A stretch of 64,000 bases of DNA from DASVDE01 sp963740065 (GCA_963740065.1 CAVUCS010000006.1:310001-374000), one strand, 5' to 3'; shown: positions 24,876 through 33,679, numbered from the stretch's first letter. Translations and numbers: made by a program. The notes: generated from the sequence alone by a model not told the origin.

Positions 24876-25834
24876 TATGAGCGGTAGGCGGGAAAGAACG
24901 TGGTCGGCTTATGAGTTGAGCTGAGGCGAGCGTAGGCCGCGGGGTCGCAGATCAGTTCTGAGGTGTGCCAGGGCTGTTGGCGGTTGGCGAAGCCTCGCTT
25001 GAACTCCTCGAGGCGGTCGCCCGCGGTTATGCCCCCGCCCAGGTTGAGAGGGAGGCCCAGGTCCGTTGCGTGCTCGACCAGCGCCGCGACGACGTTCTTC
25101 ATCGGCGAGTCGCGCAGGTGGGAGTCGGCGCTACCGCTGAGGTAGTAGTGGAGATAGCCGTCGCTGGTCGCGGCGATCGACGCGGCCGCGATCTCACCCC
25201 CGGGGGCGACAGCCATCGCCAACCAGGTCTGAGGCGAGCGCAGGATCGTCTCGAAGTACTCCGTGGCGAAGAAATAGTGCTCGGCGGCGCCGGTGCGACG
25301 CATCGTCTGTTCGTAGGCGGCCAGGAAGCCGGCGCGATCTTCGGGGCTCGTCTCGGGACCGGGAACCAGGCGCACCTCATAGCCGTTGCGCCGGTTCTTG
25401 TTGATCTGGTTGCGGTCACTACCGCGGCTCTTCAACGGCAGCGCCGGGTCGGCGATCTGGACCACGTTGCGCTCGGTCGCCCCGGCCAGCGGCGGCTCGC
25501 CAAGCGTGTGACGCACAAACGCCGACACCAAACCCGTCGCCGAGAAGTCAATCGCGGCCGGGTCGACTGTCGCTTTGGACTTTGTGGGGGCTCTATCCAC
25601 CTCAAAGTCCAAAGCGACATCGAAACCCGGATAGCCGTAAGGGGAAGTCGCGTCGAGCGCATCGACGCCGGGGATCTCGCGCACCACCAGGGGCGCCAGA
25701 AGCACATCTTCACCTGCCTCTACGCGCAACGTGTGCGTCACCCTTTCGGCATCGAGGAACTGCCGTGAGCGAAAGAACTCCTCGCTTACCGCAGCCTCGC
25801 CGCGGTCCGCGATCAGCTCCGCGACGCCGCTCAT
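24875..25834 (-). CDS. FemAB/GNAT-like acyltransferase
   Basis: 319 residues from ATG 25834; further upstream the frame runs into a hairpin, so this start is preferred. The fold is suggested by RGSDRNQINKNRRNGYEVRL, FLAAYEQTMRRTGAAEHYFF, WLAMAVAPGGEIAAASIAAT and LGLPLNLGGGITAGDRLEEF, the pattern of FemAB-like proteins that add amino acids or acyl groups to envelope precursors. It borders the polysaccharide region. The substrate is unknown. Confidence 0.75.
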   Translation of the reverse strand: MSGVAELIADRGEAAVSEEFFRSRQFLDAERVTHTLRVEAGEDVLLAPLVVREIPGVDALDATSPYGYPGFDVALDFEVDRAPTKSKATVDPAAIDFSATGLVSAFVRHTLGEPPLAGATERNVVQIADPALPLKSRGSDRNQINKNRRNGYEVRLVPGPETSPEDRAGFLAAYEQTMRRTGAAEHYFFATEYFETILRSPQTWLAMAVAPGGEIAAASIAATSDGYLHYYLSGSADSHLRDSPMKNVVAALVEHATDLGLPLNLGGGITAGDRLEEFKRGFANRQQPWHTSELICDPAAYARLSSTHKPTTFFPAYRS

Positions 25835-25841
25835 AAATCCC

Positions 25842-25892
25842 CACTCCGCTGTTCCTTTTCCTTGTTGTTTAGGGAAAAGGAACAGCGGAGTG
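25842..25892. repeat. Short hairpin of the CACTCCGCTG family, copy 1
   Basis: A 20-bp perfect stem (CACTCCGCTGTTCCTTTTCC, 25842-25861, with 25873-25892) and an 11-base loop. It lies between the GNAT stop and the FemAB-like start, 8 bases before the latter. The outer ten bases are shared with the hairpin at 28327-28371. Confidence 0.75.
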
Positions 25893-25907
25893 TTGGGCTG
25901 GGGGAAA

Positions 25908-26456
25908 TCACGAGAAGAGGTCCGCGGACGCGACGCGAAACTCGTCGGGGAGGACGCCCCAGACTTCGCAGTCGTCGACGGTGCCATCCGGTCTCTTCAG
26001 GTGGCCGCGCATCGTCCCCTCATGCTTCCAGCCAAGGCTGGTGACGGTCTTCTTCGCCACTTCGTTTCGAGCGGGGATACGGCCGTAGACGCGGTGGGCG
26101 CCAAACTCGTCGAAGGCCTTGGCGATAGTCAGCGCCTCCGCGCGGCGCCCCACTCCCACGCCGCGCACGTCGTCGCCGATCAACGCCCCCAACTCGGGAG
26201 CGGTCTGGCGGAAGAGGCCGTAGAGAGCGGTGAACCCAACCGGATCGTCGTACCCCTCGACTTCGATCGCGAACTTGCGGTCCTCGCCGGAGTCGTCCAT
26301 CGCCCGGCCCACCCAAGCTTCCGCCTCATCCGTCGAGAACCCGTCCCGCTGCTCCATCAAGCTCTTAACCGCCTCTGGGTTGTTGAACCACCGATGCACG
26401 GCCACCGCATCGTCCGGCCTGAACCGGCGCAAAGAGACTGCGGGTTGCTCGCTCAT
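25908..26456 (-). CDS. GNAT acetyltransferase (RimJ/RimL type)
   Basis: 182 residues. SLRRFRPDDAVAVHRWFNNPE, then ELGALIGDDVRGVGVGRRAE (acetyl-CoA loop) and AHRVYGRIPARNEVAKKTVTSLGWKHEG follow the RimJ/RimL pattern of N-acetyltransferases. ATG 26456 is preferred to 26465. The acceptor is unknown; location suggests sugar or peptide modification in envelope synthesis. Confidence 0.85.
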   Translation of the reverse strand: MSEQPAVSLRRFRPDDAVAVHRWFNNPEAVKSLMEQRDGFSTDEAEAWVGRAMDDSGEDRKFAIEVEGYDDPVGFTALYGLFRQTAPELGALIGDDVRGVGVGRRAEALTIAKAFDEFGAHRVYGRIPARNEVAKKTVTSLGWKHEGTMRGHLKRPDGTVDDCEVWGVLPDEFRVASADLFS

Positions 26457-26468
26457 CGTCGCCACCTT

Positions 26469-26581
26469 AGAGCCATCCGGACAGGGGTGGAGCGTCTTGT
26501 ACTTTTTCCGCGGCGCGGTCCGCGGACAGCCGATGACTGTCTTCGGAAAAAGTTAAGCGGAACCCCTGTCCGGATGGCTCT
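26469..26581. repeat. Intergenic long-hairpin element, copy B (inverted orientation)
   Basis: The arm AGAGCCATCCGGACAGGGGT (26469-26488) pairs perfectly with 26562-26581. The core is in reverse orientation to copies A, C and E: CTTGTACTTTTTCCG then CGGAAAAAGTTAAGCGGA. The arm bases differ from other copies yet remain complementary. Confidence 0.85.
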
Positions 26582-26587
26582 CGTCCG

Positions 26588-26624
26588 CCGAAAAGTTAAG
26601 CGGAACACTGCCGGGATGGGCTCT
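26588..26624. repeat. Half copy of the intergenic long-hairpin element
   Basis: CCGAAAAGTTAAGCGGAAC followed by ACTGCCGGGATGGGCTCT repeats the right half of copy B directly after it. Its arm end resembles copy A. No left half is present, so it looks like a remnant or a tandem partial insertion. Confidence 0.65.
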
Positions 26625-27187
26625 CAATCGGGGGCCAGTCCCTTGCCTGTTATCAGGAGCACCACCGTTCTGGCAAGGATGCGCAAGTCCAAGGCGAAGC
26701 TGCGGTGGTCGACATACCAGACGTCCAGCTCGATCCTCTCGTCCCAAGAAATGCCCGCGCGGCCCTGGACTTGGGCCCAGCCTGTGATTCCCGGCATCAC
26801 CTCGTGTCGACGGTTCTGAAATGGCGTGTAGTCCTCAACTTGGGCTGGAATCGTGGGGCGTGGGCCGACGATCGCCATCTCTCCCCGTAGGACGTTGACC
26901 AAGTTGGGAACCTCATCCAGCGAAGTGCGGCGCAGGAGGCGACCGGGGCGGGTGACCCGGGGGTCGTCGCGGGTGACAACGGTGCCGATGCCGACCGGGT
27001 CGGACCCTTGGACCATCGTGCGTAGCTTCAGCATCTCGAACTCGGCGCCGTCCATGCCGATGCGGCGCTGCCGGTAGAAGACCGGGCCGCGACTGTCGAG
27101 TTTGATTGCGATCGCCGCGCATAGGAGGAAGGGTGAAAGGAAGGCGAGGGCCAGCGCCGCGATCGCGATGTCGAGGGCGCGGCTCAC
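26624..27187 (-). CDS. Bacterial sugar transferase (undecaprenyl-phosphate glycosyl-1-phosphate transferase)
   Basis: 187 residues. It starts repeat-unit synthesis by moving a sugar-phosphate to undecaprenyl phosphate at the inner membrane. One N-terminal membrane segment (ALALAFLSPFLLCAAIAI) is followed by YRQRRIGMDGAEFEMLKLRT, SLDEVPNLVNVLRGEMAIVG with PRP, and GITGWAQVQGR. This is the short PglC-like form. GTG 27187 forms a GTGA overlap with the upstream glycosyltransferase stop. Confidence 0.93.
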   Translation of the reverse strand: MSRALDIAIAALALAFLSPFLLCAAIAIKLDSRGPVFYRQRRIGMDGAEFEMLKLRTMVQGSDPVGIGTVVTRDDPRVTRPGRLLRRTSLDEVPNLVNVLRGEMAIVGPRPTIPAQVEDYTPFQNRRHEVMPGITGWAQVQGRAGISWDERIELDVWYVDHRSFALDLRILARTVVLLITGKGLAPD

Positions 27188-28311
27188 CGGGTCCCCTCCG
27201 CCTTTTCCCAGGCGCCGGGGGCGCCCCGGCGGGCGCGGTCCCATAGGCCGAGGGCGATCGACGCGGTGGTCATTGCGTAATAGCGGGCGACGCGAAACGG
27301 CGCCAGCGGGAGCCGGCGGCCGAGGACGGCGGCAAAAAGAAAGGCGACTTGGAGCGCCAGCGTCGCGCTGTAGACCCAGCCGCGGCCGAGCAGGGCGACG
27401 TTCGTCCCCAGGACGACGAGGTGCAGCAGGGGGGTCAGGTAGCGCAACAGCCGGTGGGAGGCCAGCTCGAAGGCGTAGAGCGGCGAGTAGCCGCGGGGGT
27501 TGAGCATCCCCTCCCCCACGACGATGTCCCAGAGGCCAATCATCATCCGCCGTTTGCGGGACAGCTCGCCCTCCAGGGTTGGGACCATCTTCTCCTCGGC
27601 GCGCGCCCAGGGGACGAAGAGCGAGCGCAGCCCACTCTTCGCCAGGGCGAAGGGAAACGAGAGGTCGTGGCTGCCCGACGGGCCGAGCGGGATATAGGCG
27701 GCTGCCCGAACCGCATAGATGGCTCCGTTGCCCGCGGTCACCCCGCCGAGGGCCGACTCCATCTCCCGCACCGCCATCTCATAGCGCCAGTAGGCGCCTT
27801 CGAGGTTGTCGCCTCCCTCATCGGTGAAGCGAACCTGGCCGCAGGCGTAACCCACGGCGTCGTCGGCGAAGGGCTCGACCAGGCGCTTCAACGCCTCGGG
27901 CGACCAGGCGCTGTTGGCGTCGGAGAAAGCGAGGATCTCGCCGGAGGCGCGCTCTGCCCCTGCATTCTGAGCGGCGATCTTTCCCCCGCGGGGGAGGTCG
28001 AGGACGATGTCAGCGCCGGCCGCGCGGGCGCGCTCGACGGTCGCATCGGTGGAGCCATCGGAGGCGACGATGACCTCGAGCCGATCGCGCGGCCAGTCGA
28101 GTGTGAGGGCGTTGGCAACCTTGTCCGCGATCACCTCCTCCTCGTCGTAGGCGGCGACGATCAAGGACACCGTCGGCGGCTCCGCCAAGGTGCGCGGGTG
28201 ATCCAGCGTCGGGCGGTGGCGCAAGGCGACCAGAGCGCGCAGAACCAGCGGATAGCCGGCGTGCGTGTAGACGATCAGCGCCGCGGAAATCCAAAAAAGA
28301 GCCTCAAGCAC
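27184..28311 (-). CDS. Membrane glycosyltransferase family 2
   Basis: 375 residues: an N-terminal helix, a GT-A domain with SLIVAAYDEEEVI, VIVASDGSTDAT and AFSDANSAWSPEAL (DxD-like), then three or four C-terminal helices (LTPLLHLVVLGTNVALLG, ALQVAFLFAAVLG). This resembles processive or hyaluronan-synthase-like GT2 enzymes. It is coupled to the initiating transferase by a four-base overlap and follows a short hairpin. Confidence 0.9.
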   Translation of the reverse strand: MLEALFWISAALIVYTHAGYPLVLRALVALRHRPTLDHPRTLAEPPTVSLIVAAYDEEEVIADKVANALTLDWPRDRLEVIVASDGSTDATVERARAAGADIVLDLPRGGKIAAQNAGAERASGEILAFSDANSAWSPEALKRLVEPFADDAVGYACGQVRFTDEGGDNLEGAYWRYEMAVREMESALGGVTAGNGAIYAVRAAAYIPLGPSGSHDLSFPFALAKSGLRSLFVPWARAEEKMVPTLEGELSRKRRMMIGLWDIVVGEGMLNPRGYSPLYAFELASHRLLRYLTPLLHLVVLGTNVALLGRGWVYSATLALQVAFLFAAVLGRRLPLAPFRVARYYAMTTASIALGLWDRARRGAPGAWEKAEGTR

Positions 28312-28326
28312 CCCGTGATTATCGCT

Positions 28327-28371
28327 TCCGCTGCGACTTATCCCTGTATATCGAGGATAAGTCGCAGCGGA
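28327..28371. repeat. Short hairpin of the CACTCCGCTG family, copy 2
   Basis: A 17-bp perfect stem (TCCGCTGCGACTTATCC, 28327-28343, with 28355-28371) and an 11-base loop, between two co-directional minus-strand genes and 15 bases before the downstream start. It shares TCCGCTG/CAGCGGAGTG and loop length with copy 1, while the inner stem differs but stays paired. Confidence 0.75.
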
Positions 28372-28377
28372 GTGCCC

Positions 28378-29490
28378 TTATATGTGACTGAGGAGATCGC
28401 GATAGAGGGCGAGGGTTTGGCGGGCCACCTCGTCCCAGGAGTAGGGGCCGGCCGCGGCGGCACGCGCCGCTGTTGCCATCTCTGCTCGGGCGGCCTCGTC
28501 AGCCACCAGCTCGGTGAGAACGCGGGCGAGGGCGGTCGGATCCTCGGGCGGGACAATCCGGGCGGCGCCGCTCGGCTCCAACTCGGGGAAGCCGCCGACG
28601 GCGCTGAGTACCAGCGGCACCCCGAAGGCGAGGCCGGTGTAGAGAACGCCGGAGTGCTCAGCGTCGCGATAAGGCAGGACGACGACATCGGCGCGGCGGA
28701 AGATCGCCGGGATCTCCGCGTCGTCGATAAAGCGCGTGACGAAACGAACGCGGCCCGACAGCTCGGCGGCTGCGCGGCGCAGCGGCTCGATGTCCATGCG
28801 GGGGTTGCCGACGATCCACAGTTCCGCTCCCTCCACCTGCCGGAAGGCCTTGAGCAGCGTGTCGAGGCCCTTGTAGGGACGCAACAGACCGAAGAAGAGA
28901 ATCACCGGCCCTTCGGCGCCCTCCAGCTCGACCGGCAAGGGCTTCTCATCTGGCAGGCGGGTGAGGTAGTCAAATGCGCCGTGGGGGATGACGTGGACGC
29001 GCTGGGAATCGAGCCCGACCTCGTCGCGGAGGCGAGCCGCGCCATGCTCGGAATGGGCGACGACGGCGTCCATGCGGCCGAAGACGCGGCGGGCGGAGTG
29101 GACCTGGCGGCGGCTCGGCCGCGGCGGCAAGATGTAATGCGCGGTCATCGCTCGAGGGCGGGTCGGTGGCAGCAACATCGCGTCCAGTGTCGGCAGCGTG
29201 AGCCACTGGTAGTGGACGACATCGGCATCGGCGTTGCGGCGGAAGCGCAACATGTCGGGGGTGTGCTCGGCGAGCTTGAAGGCGCGGCGGGCGGGAGCGG
29301 CGAGCCCGCGCCGCGCGCTGTGTCGATAGAAGCACTCCTCAACCCGGTAGCCCTCCGCGTCGGGCACCGGTCCGTAGAGAAAGTGCGACGTCGCCAACTC
29401 GACCTCGGCCCCCCCACGGGCAAGCGCCGCGGCGAGGGCGCGGTCGTAAGGCGGCGTGAAGGCCGAGGGGTCGACCAGCTGCACACGCAT
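28378..29490 (-). CDS. Glycosyltransferase family 4
   Basis: 370 residues with a GT-B fold: an N-terminal acceptor domain (VQLVDPSAFTPPYDRALAAA, HYQWLTLPTLDAML) and a C-terminal nucleotide-sugar domain (VILFFGLLRPYKGLDTLLKA, GVLYTGLAFGVPLVLSAVGG with FPEL, the usual donor-binding region). It probably adds a sugar to the growing repeat unit. It is divergent from the GT2 gene at 29503. Confidence 0.93.
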   Translation of the reverse strand: MRVQLVDPSAFTPPYDRALAAALARGGAEVELATSHFLYGPVPDAEGYRVEECFYRHSARRGLAAPARRAFKLAEHTPDMLRFRRNADADVVHYQWLTLPTLDAMLLPPTRPRAMTAHYILPPRPSRRQVHSARRVFGRMDAVVAHSEHGAARLRDEVGLDSQRVHVIPHGAFDYLTRLPDEKPLPVELEGAEGPVILFFGLLRPYKGLDTLLKAFRQVEGAELWIVGNPRMDIEPLRRAAAELSGRVRFVTRFIDDAEIPAIFRRADVVVLPYRDAEHSGVLYTGLAFGVPLVLSAVGGFPELEPSGAARIVPPEDPTALARVLTELVADEAARAEMATAARAAAAGPYSWDEVARQTLALYRDLLSHI

Positions 29491-29502
29491 CGGCCGATTA
29501 TC

Positions 29503-30435
29503 GTGACCCGCGTGCCCCCTGCGCTCTCCTACTGCGTCGTGAACACGAACGGCCGCGAGGACCTACTCGCCTGCCTGGATGCGATCGAGCGCACGCTGCC
29601 GCCCGGAATCGAGAGTGAAATCCTCGTCCTTGACAACGCTTCAGACGATGGCTCGGCCGAGGCGGTACGGGCACGAGCGGGCGATATCCGCCTGATCGCA
29701 CTGGAGCGCCGAGTCGGCAAGGCGGAGAACGACTCGACCCTGCTGCGCGAGGCGACGGGCGACTTTTGCCTGCTTCTCAACGAGGACTCGGAGCTTCGGC
29801 CGGGAGCGGCCGAAGCTCTCGTCGCCGCTCTCGTCGCCGACCCGAAGGCGGCATCGGCGGGCGCCCAGCTTCTCGACTCGGACGGCGACCCCGTCCCCTG
29901 CGCTTGGCGCTTCCCGGGCGTGGGGACGGCGCTCGCCGGGGCTCTCTTCCTGCATAAGCGCCTCACCGTGCAGAGCGCCGGGGCCGCGACGCGACGGGTC
30001 GACTGGGCGCAATCAAGCGCGTTGATGGTCCGCCGCGATGCCGCCGCCGAAGTCGGCTGGCTCGATCCCGACTTCTTCGTCTACTACGACGAATGCGACT
30101 TCGCCAAGCGCCTTCATGACGCCGGATGGCACACCCTCTTCGTCCCCGCCGCCGAGGCTATCCACCACGACCAGCTATCTACGGACCTCGCCGCCGGCCT
30201 GCCCCGCATCGTCGAGTTCCACCGCAACCGCGATCTTTACATGCGTAAGCACCACTCCCGTGGCGCGGCGTTCGCGGTACGCCTGCTGACCGCCTGGGCT
30301 TACGCCCTGCGCGGCGTTGCCGCCACCGCTATTCCCGGGCGGTCGGTGCGAATCATGTGGGTGCATGCGCGGCAGGCGTTGCTGCCTAACCGCGGGCGGG
30401 GGCTAAGAGACCAATCGGGTAGGGGTTCCGCTTAA
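29503..30435 (+). CDS. Glycosyltransferase family 2 (rhamnosyltransferase-like)
   Basis: 310 residues. YCVVNTNGREDLLACLDAIE, LVLDNASDDGSAEAV, CLLLNEDSELRPGA (DxD-like) and DPDFFVYYDECDFAKRLHDA are typical of WbbL-like GT2 enzymes. GTG 29503 or 29512 are both possible; a GATTAT box just upstream favours 29512. The frame is open far upstream but there it is antisense to other genes. The last ten codons and the TAA stop come from hairpin element copy C. Confidence 0.88.
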   Translation: MTRVPPALSYCVVNTNGREDLLACLDAIERTLPPGIESEILVLDNASDDGSAEAVRARAGDIRLIALERRVGKAENDSTLLREATGDFCLLLNEDSELRPGAAEALVAALVADPKAASAGAQLLDSDGDPVPCAWRFPGVGTALAGALFLHKRLTVQSAGAATRRVDWAQSSALMVRRDAAAEVGWLDPDFFVYYDECDFAKRLHDAGWHTLFVPAAEAIHHDQLSTDLAAGLPRIVEFHRNRDLYMRKHHSRGAAFAVRLLTAWAYALRGVAATAIPGRSVRIMWVHARQALLPNRGRGLRDQSGRGSA

Positions 30436-30520
30436 CTTTTTTGAGGATCGTCTGCGGCCTCCCGCGGGTGCCACAAGCAAAAAAGTACAAGACGCTCCAC
30501 CCCTACCCGATTGGTCTCTT
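30405..30520. repeat. Intergenic long-hairpin element, copy C
   Basis: Perfect 22-bp arms at 30405-30426 and 30499-30520 (variable part AATCGGGTAGGGGT with its complement) enclose CCGCTTAACTTTTTTG and CAAAAAAGTACAAGACGCTC. Its left part is translated as the end of the GT2 gene and its right arm touches the wzx stop. Confidence 0.85.
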
Positions 30521-32061
30521 CACAGGCGGATGTCCTCGTCCATTCGCTCCAACTCGTACGCCTCCGGGATAGAGCCGTCGACCTCCGGGGGACGCCGGCG
30601 CAGGTCGCGGAAGCTTCTGGCCAGCTCGCCCGGGTTGCGAAGGCGAGATAGCCAGCCGCGCTCCTCGGGTGTGAAGAAGCCCGTGGCTAGTAGGGCCAAT
30701 GGGTAGGCGAGCCAGAGAGCTGCCCGTCCCACGAGACCGGGGAGGCCTTCGGCCGGCAGCAAAAGCTCCCCTGCCCCGACCAGAGCCGCGGATACGAGGA
30801 TTACGCGGGCGAGGCGGCCCCATTGGTAGGGGACCGGGAAGAGGCGCTGGGTGAACCCGTACATCAGCGCCAGCACGACGAGATAGGAGGCAACCAGGGC
30901 GATCCCCGCGCCGACGATTCCCATCGAGGGGACGAGGAGCAGGTTGAGGGCGACGTTGGCAACGAGGGCGGCAAGGGTCGCCGGGAAGTTGAACTCGGTG
31001 CGGCCGGTCCTGCCGAGGATGACGACAAGCACCATGTAGATCGCATAGAGGGCGGCACCGATGGCGAGCAGGCCGATCGCCTTATATGAGTCGAAGTATC
31101 TGGCTGTGGTGAGGGCGCGGACGATCCAGGTCGAGAACAGCCACATACCGGCGACGACGAAGGCCATGCCGGCGGCGAACCAGGTGACCACGGTCGCGTA
31201 GACCTTGCGCGCTTCCCCGTCGTCGCGGATCGAGTAGGCGAGCGGCGGCCAGGCGAGCTGGAAGCCGCGGGCGAGCACGTTGACCGCCTGGGCGAACTTG
31301 ACCGCCAGCGAGTAGAGGCCGGCCTCGGTCGCACCGGCGACGCGGAGGATGATGACGCGGTCGACGAAGTTGAGCATGTAGAGGGAAAGCTCGGCCGGCA
31401 TCGTCGGCAAGCCGAATCGCATCATCCGCCGCAACTGCGCGCTGTCGATCCAGAGCGAAAGGCGACGCCGGTGAACGACGATCAGCCCGAGGACGAAGAC
31501 GGCGCCACTGGCATAGCTGCCGAGCAGCAGCCCACGTGCGCCCTCGCCCGCACCGACGACGAGAACCACCGTGAGCGCAATCGCCGCCAGCACGTTGGCG
31601 ATGGTCACGATGAAGAAGGCGCGGGCCCGTTCCTCGAGCCGAAACAGGGTGAGCAGGTACTCGTGCAGCGTCAGCACCCAGAGGCCGCCAATGGCGATCC
31701 GGGCCAGGTCGGGCGCCGAGCGGTTGAGCAACGCTTCGGAGATCTGCCCGGCGAAGGGGAGGGCGATCAGGGCAGCTGCGGTCGAAACCCAGAAGAGAGT
31801 TGCGAAGGAGGTGGAGATGACCCGAGCCGGGTCTTCGCCGGCCTTGTAATAGAAGCGCAGCACCGCTTCGATCACGCCGAGGCGGATGACGATGCTGGCG
31901 GTGACGGTGGCGGCGAACAGAACCTCAGCGACGCCGTAGTCAGCCGGCGACAGGTAGCGCGTGTAGAGCGGCAGCAGGGCAACCGCGATTACCTTCGACA
32001 GGATGCTGGCCGCCGTGTAGGCGGCGCCGGTCGTCGCTAAACGGCGCAGGTATCCCGACAC
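30520..32061 (-). CDS. Polysaccharide repeat-unit flippase (Wzx/MATE-MVF type)
   Basis: 513 residues with about 12-14 membrane helices (for example AYTAASILSKVIAVALLPLY with TRYLSPADYG, LMYGFTQRLFPV). It would flip the undecaprenyl-linked repeat unit across the membrane. The start is GTG 32061, nine bases after the broken Wzy gene. A basic C-terminal tail (LARSFRDLRRRPPEVDG) follows the last helix. Confidence 0.9.
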   Translation of the reverse strand: MSGYLRRLATTGAAYTAASILSKVIAVALLPLYTRYLSPADYGVAEVLFAATVTASIVIRLGVIEAVLRFYYKAGEDPARVISTSFATLFWVSTAAALIALPFAGQISEALLNRSAPDLARIAIGGLWVLTLHEYLLTLFRLEERARAFFIVTIANVLAAIALTVVLVVGAGEGARGLLLGSYASGAVFVLGLIVVHRRRLSLWIDSAQLRRMMRFGLPTMPAELSLYMLNFVDRVIILRVAGATEAGLYSLAVKFAQAVNVLARGFQLAWPPLAYSIRDDGEARKVYATVVTWFAAGMAFVVAGMWLFSTWIVRALTTARYFDSYKAIGLLAIGAALYAIYMVLVVILGRTGRTEFNFPATLAALVANVALNLLLVPSMGIVGAGIALVASYLVVLALMYGFTQRLFPVPYQWGRLARVILVSAALVGAGELLLPAEGLPGLVGRAALWLAYPLALLATGFFTPEERGWLSRLRNPGELARSFRDLRRRPPEVDGSIPEAYELERMDEDIRL

Positions 32062-32231
32062 GCGTCGAGACTATGCGGGGTCGCGGACTGCGGGGGGCAC
32101 CGCCAGCGAAGCGCCCACCGCCAAAAGGACCCACGCGATCGGATCTTCGTAAAAGCCCGCGTAGGCCATGGTGTGGACGAGCAGAGCCGTGAACGCCGCG
32201 AGAACGGCGGCGCGGCCGACGAACTCCGGCG

Positions 32232-32307
32232 CGCGGGTCCTGTCAGGGGGGGAGGGGGGCGCTGCGGGCGGGGTCGTCCTCGACCCCCCTCCCCCCTGCC
32301 ACCCGCG
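32232..32307 (+). repeat. Coding palindromic element copy P4 (in Wzy-like gene)
   Basis: CGCGGGTCCTGTCA, then 7 G, A, 6 G, CGCTGCGGGCGGGG, TCGTCCTCGA, 6 C, T, 6 C, TGCCACCCGCG. The second C run is one base shorter than in P5 and the host frame is lost exactly here. Confidence 0.85.
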
Positions 32308-33199
32308 CGAGGAGCGAACAAACCCGACGCCATCGTCCACACCGCAACCGCGAGAAGAGCTGCGTAGAGGATCAGGCCGAGAAGGCCCTGTTCCGCGGCG
32401 ACGGTGATTGGTTCCGTGTGGGAGACGGAGACCGGGGAGTCTGCCTTTACGTGCTCGGTGTAGGCCTTCGGGAAGGAGCCTGAGCCGTAGCCCCAGACGG
32501 GCCTCTGGCCGAACAACTGGACGCCTCCAGACACCAGGTTTGCACCTGCCGCCGGTGTCTACGTTGCAGCGGTCGGGCGTGAGCTTCGAGGCGCCCCCGG
32601 CGAAGACGACGACCAGGACGCGGCCAGGATCAGCTCCGGCGCCAACCGCGCCAAGCGTCCAGCTTCAAGCTCCAGCGCAAAGCAGCCGAGCACGGCGAGC
32701 CCCCCCAACAGCGCCGCAAAGCTCGACTGCGAGTAGGTCGGCACCAGCCCCAGCCACAACACCGCGATCAGGCCGGTGAGCAGCCAAAAGCTCGCGCGCT
32801 TCCTTACCCACAGCAGCGCCGCCATCGCGACCACGATCACCAGGGCCAAGTAGCGCCCGTAGATGTTCGGGTCCCAGAAGACTGAGTTGACGCGGAAATA
32901 CGTGTGGAAGTCGTTCGAACGGATCACCTGGTCGTTCCACAACAGCTCCCGCGTCGACCACTCAACCGATCCGATGAGTACAAAAGCAACGGCCTCAACA
33001 GCAAGGACCCACAGCACCAAAGTCAACAGCCTGCGACTCCACTCGACATCTCGGAGCAATCCAAACAGCAGCGAAAACGGGACCAAAAAAAAGCAGACGT
33101 TCTGAATCGATTTGGAGAAATCAGGCGAGTACAGCGTCTGGAGGGCGTAGAGGAGGACGACTGCGGCGAGAGTTCGGGTCAGCCAGCTGGCCGGACGGC

Positions 33200-33276
33200 T
33201 GCGGGTCCTGTCAGGGGGGGAGGGGGGCGCTGCGGGCGAGGTCGTCCTCGACCCCCCTCCCCCCCTGCCACCCGCA
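33200..33276 (+). repeat. Coding palindromic element copy P5 (in Wzy-like gene)
   Basis: Nearly identical to P4, 970 bases away. The arms are 7 G-A-6 G and 6 C-T-7 C, a perfect complement. The outermost bases are T/A instead of C/G, a paired change. Read on the minus strand it encodes AGGRGGGGSRTTSPAAPPSP in frame. Confidence 0.85.
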
Positions 33277-33679
33277 GAGGATCCGGTCAAGTTCGACGCT
33301 GCTGCCGCCAGCACGCCGCCGGCGATCACCAGATACAGGGGAATCAGAAGATTTGCGGTATCTCCACCCGCTTCCAACGGCACCCGGAAGGGAAGAGCCG
33401 CCACAGCGCCCAAGGGGAATGCAAGTGGCCAGCGACGAAAAGCGGCAGCCAAGCCGGCGGTCAGCGCCAGGGCGAGGATGCCAAGGCCGACAAAGCGCGT
33501 CGGGTGATTTCGGAGATCGACGATCTCGGTCGAGTGCCACTGGTCCCCAAGGATCAGGATCGGAAATAGAACGAGGGCGACCAGCATCGCGATGGAGCGC
33601 ATGCGCCCCGCGGGAAGGAGGATCGCCGCGGCGGACGCGGCGGCGGCGAGAAGGACCCCGAGACTCGCGAGGAGGTCGC

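Noticed and set aside
27349..29500. A very long plus-strand open frame continuous with the GT2 gene (1028 codons in total)
   Set aside because: It runs antisense to two clear glycosyltransferase genes; the translated sequence has no domain and is a GC-rich shadow. Only the part from about 29503 is real.
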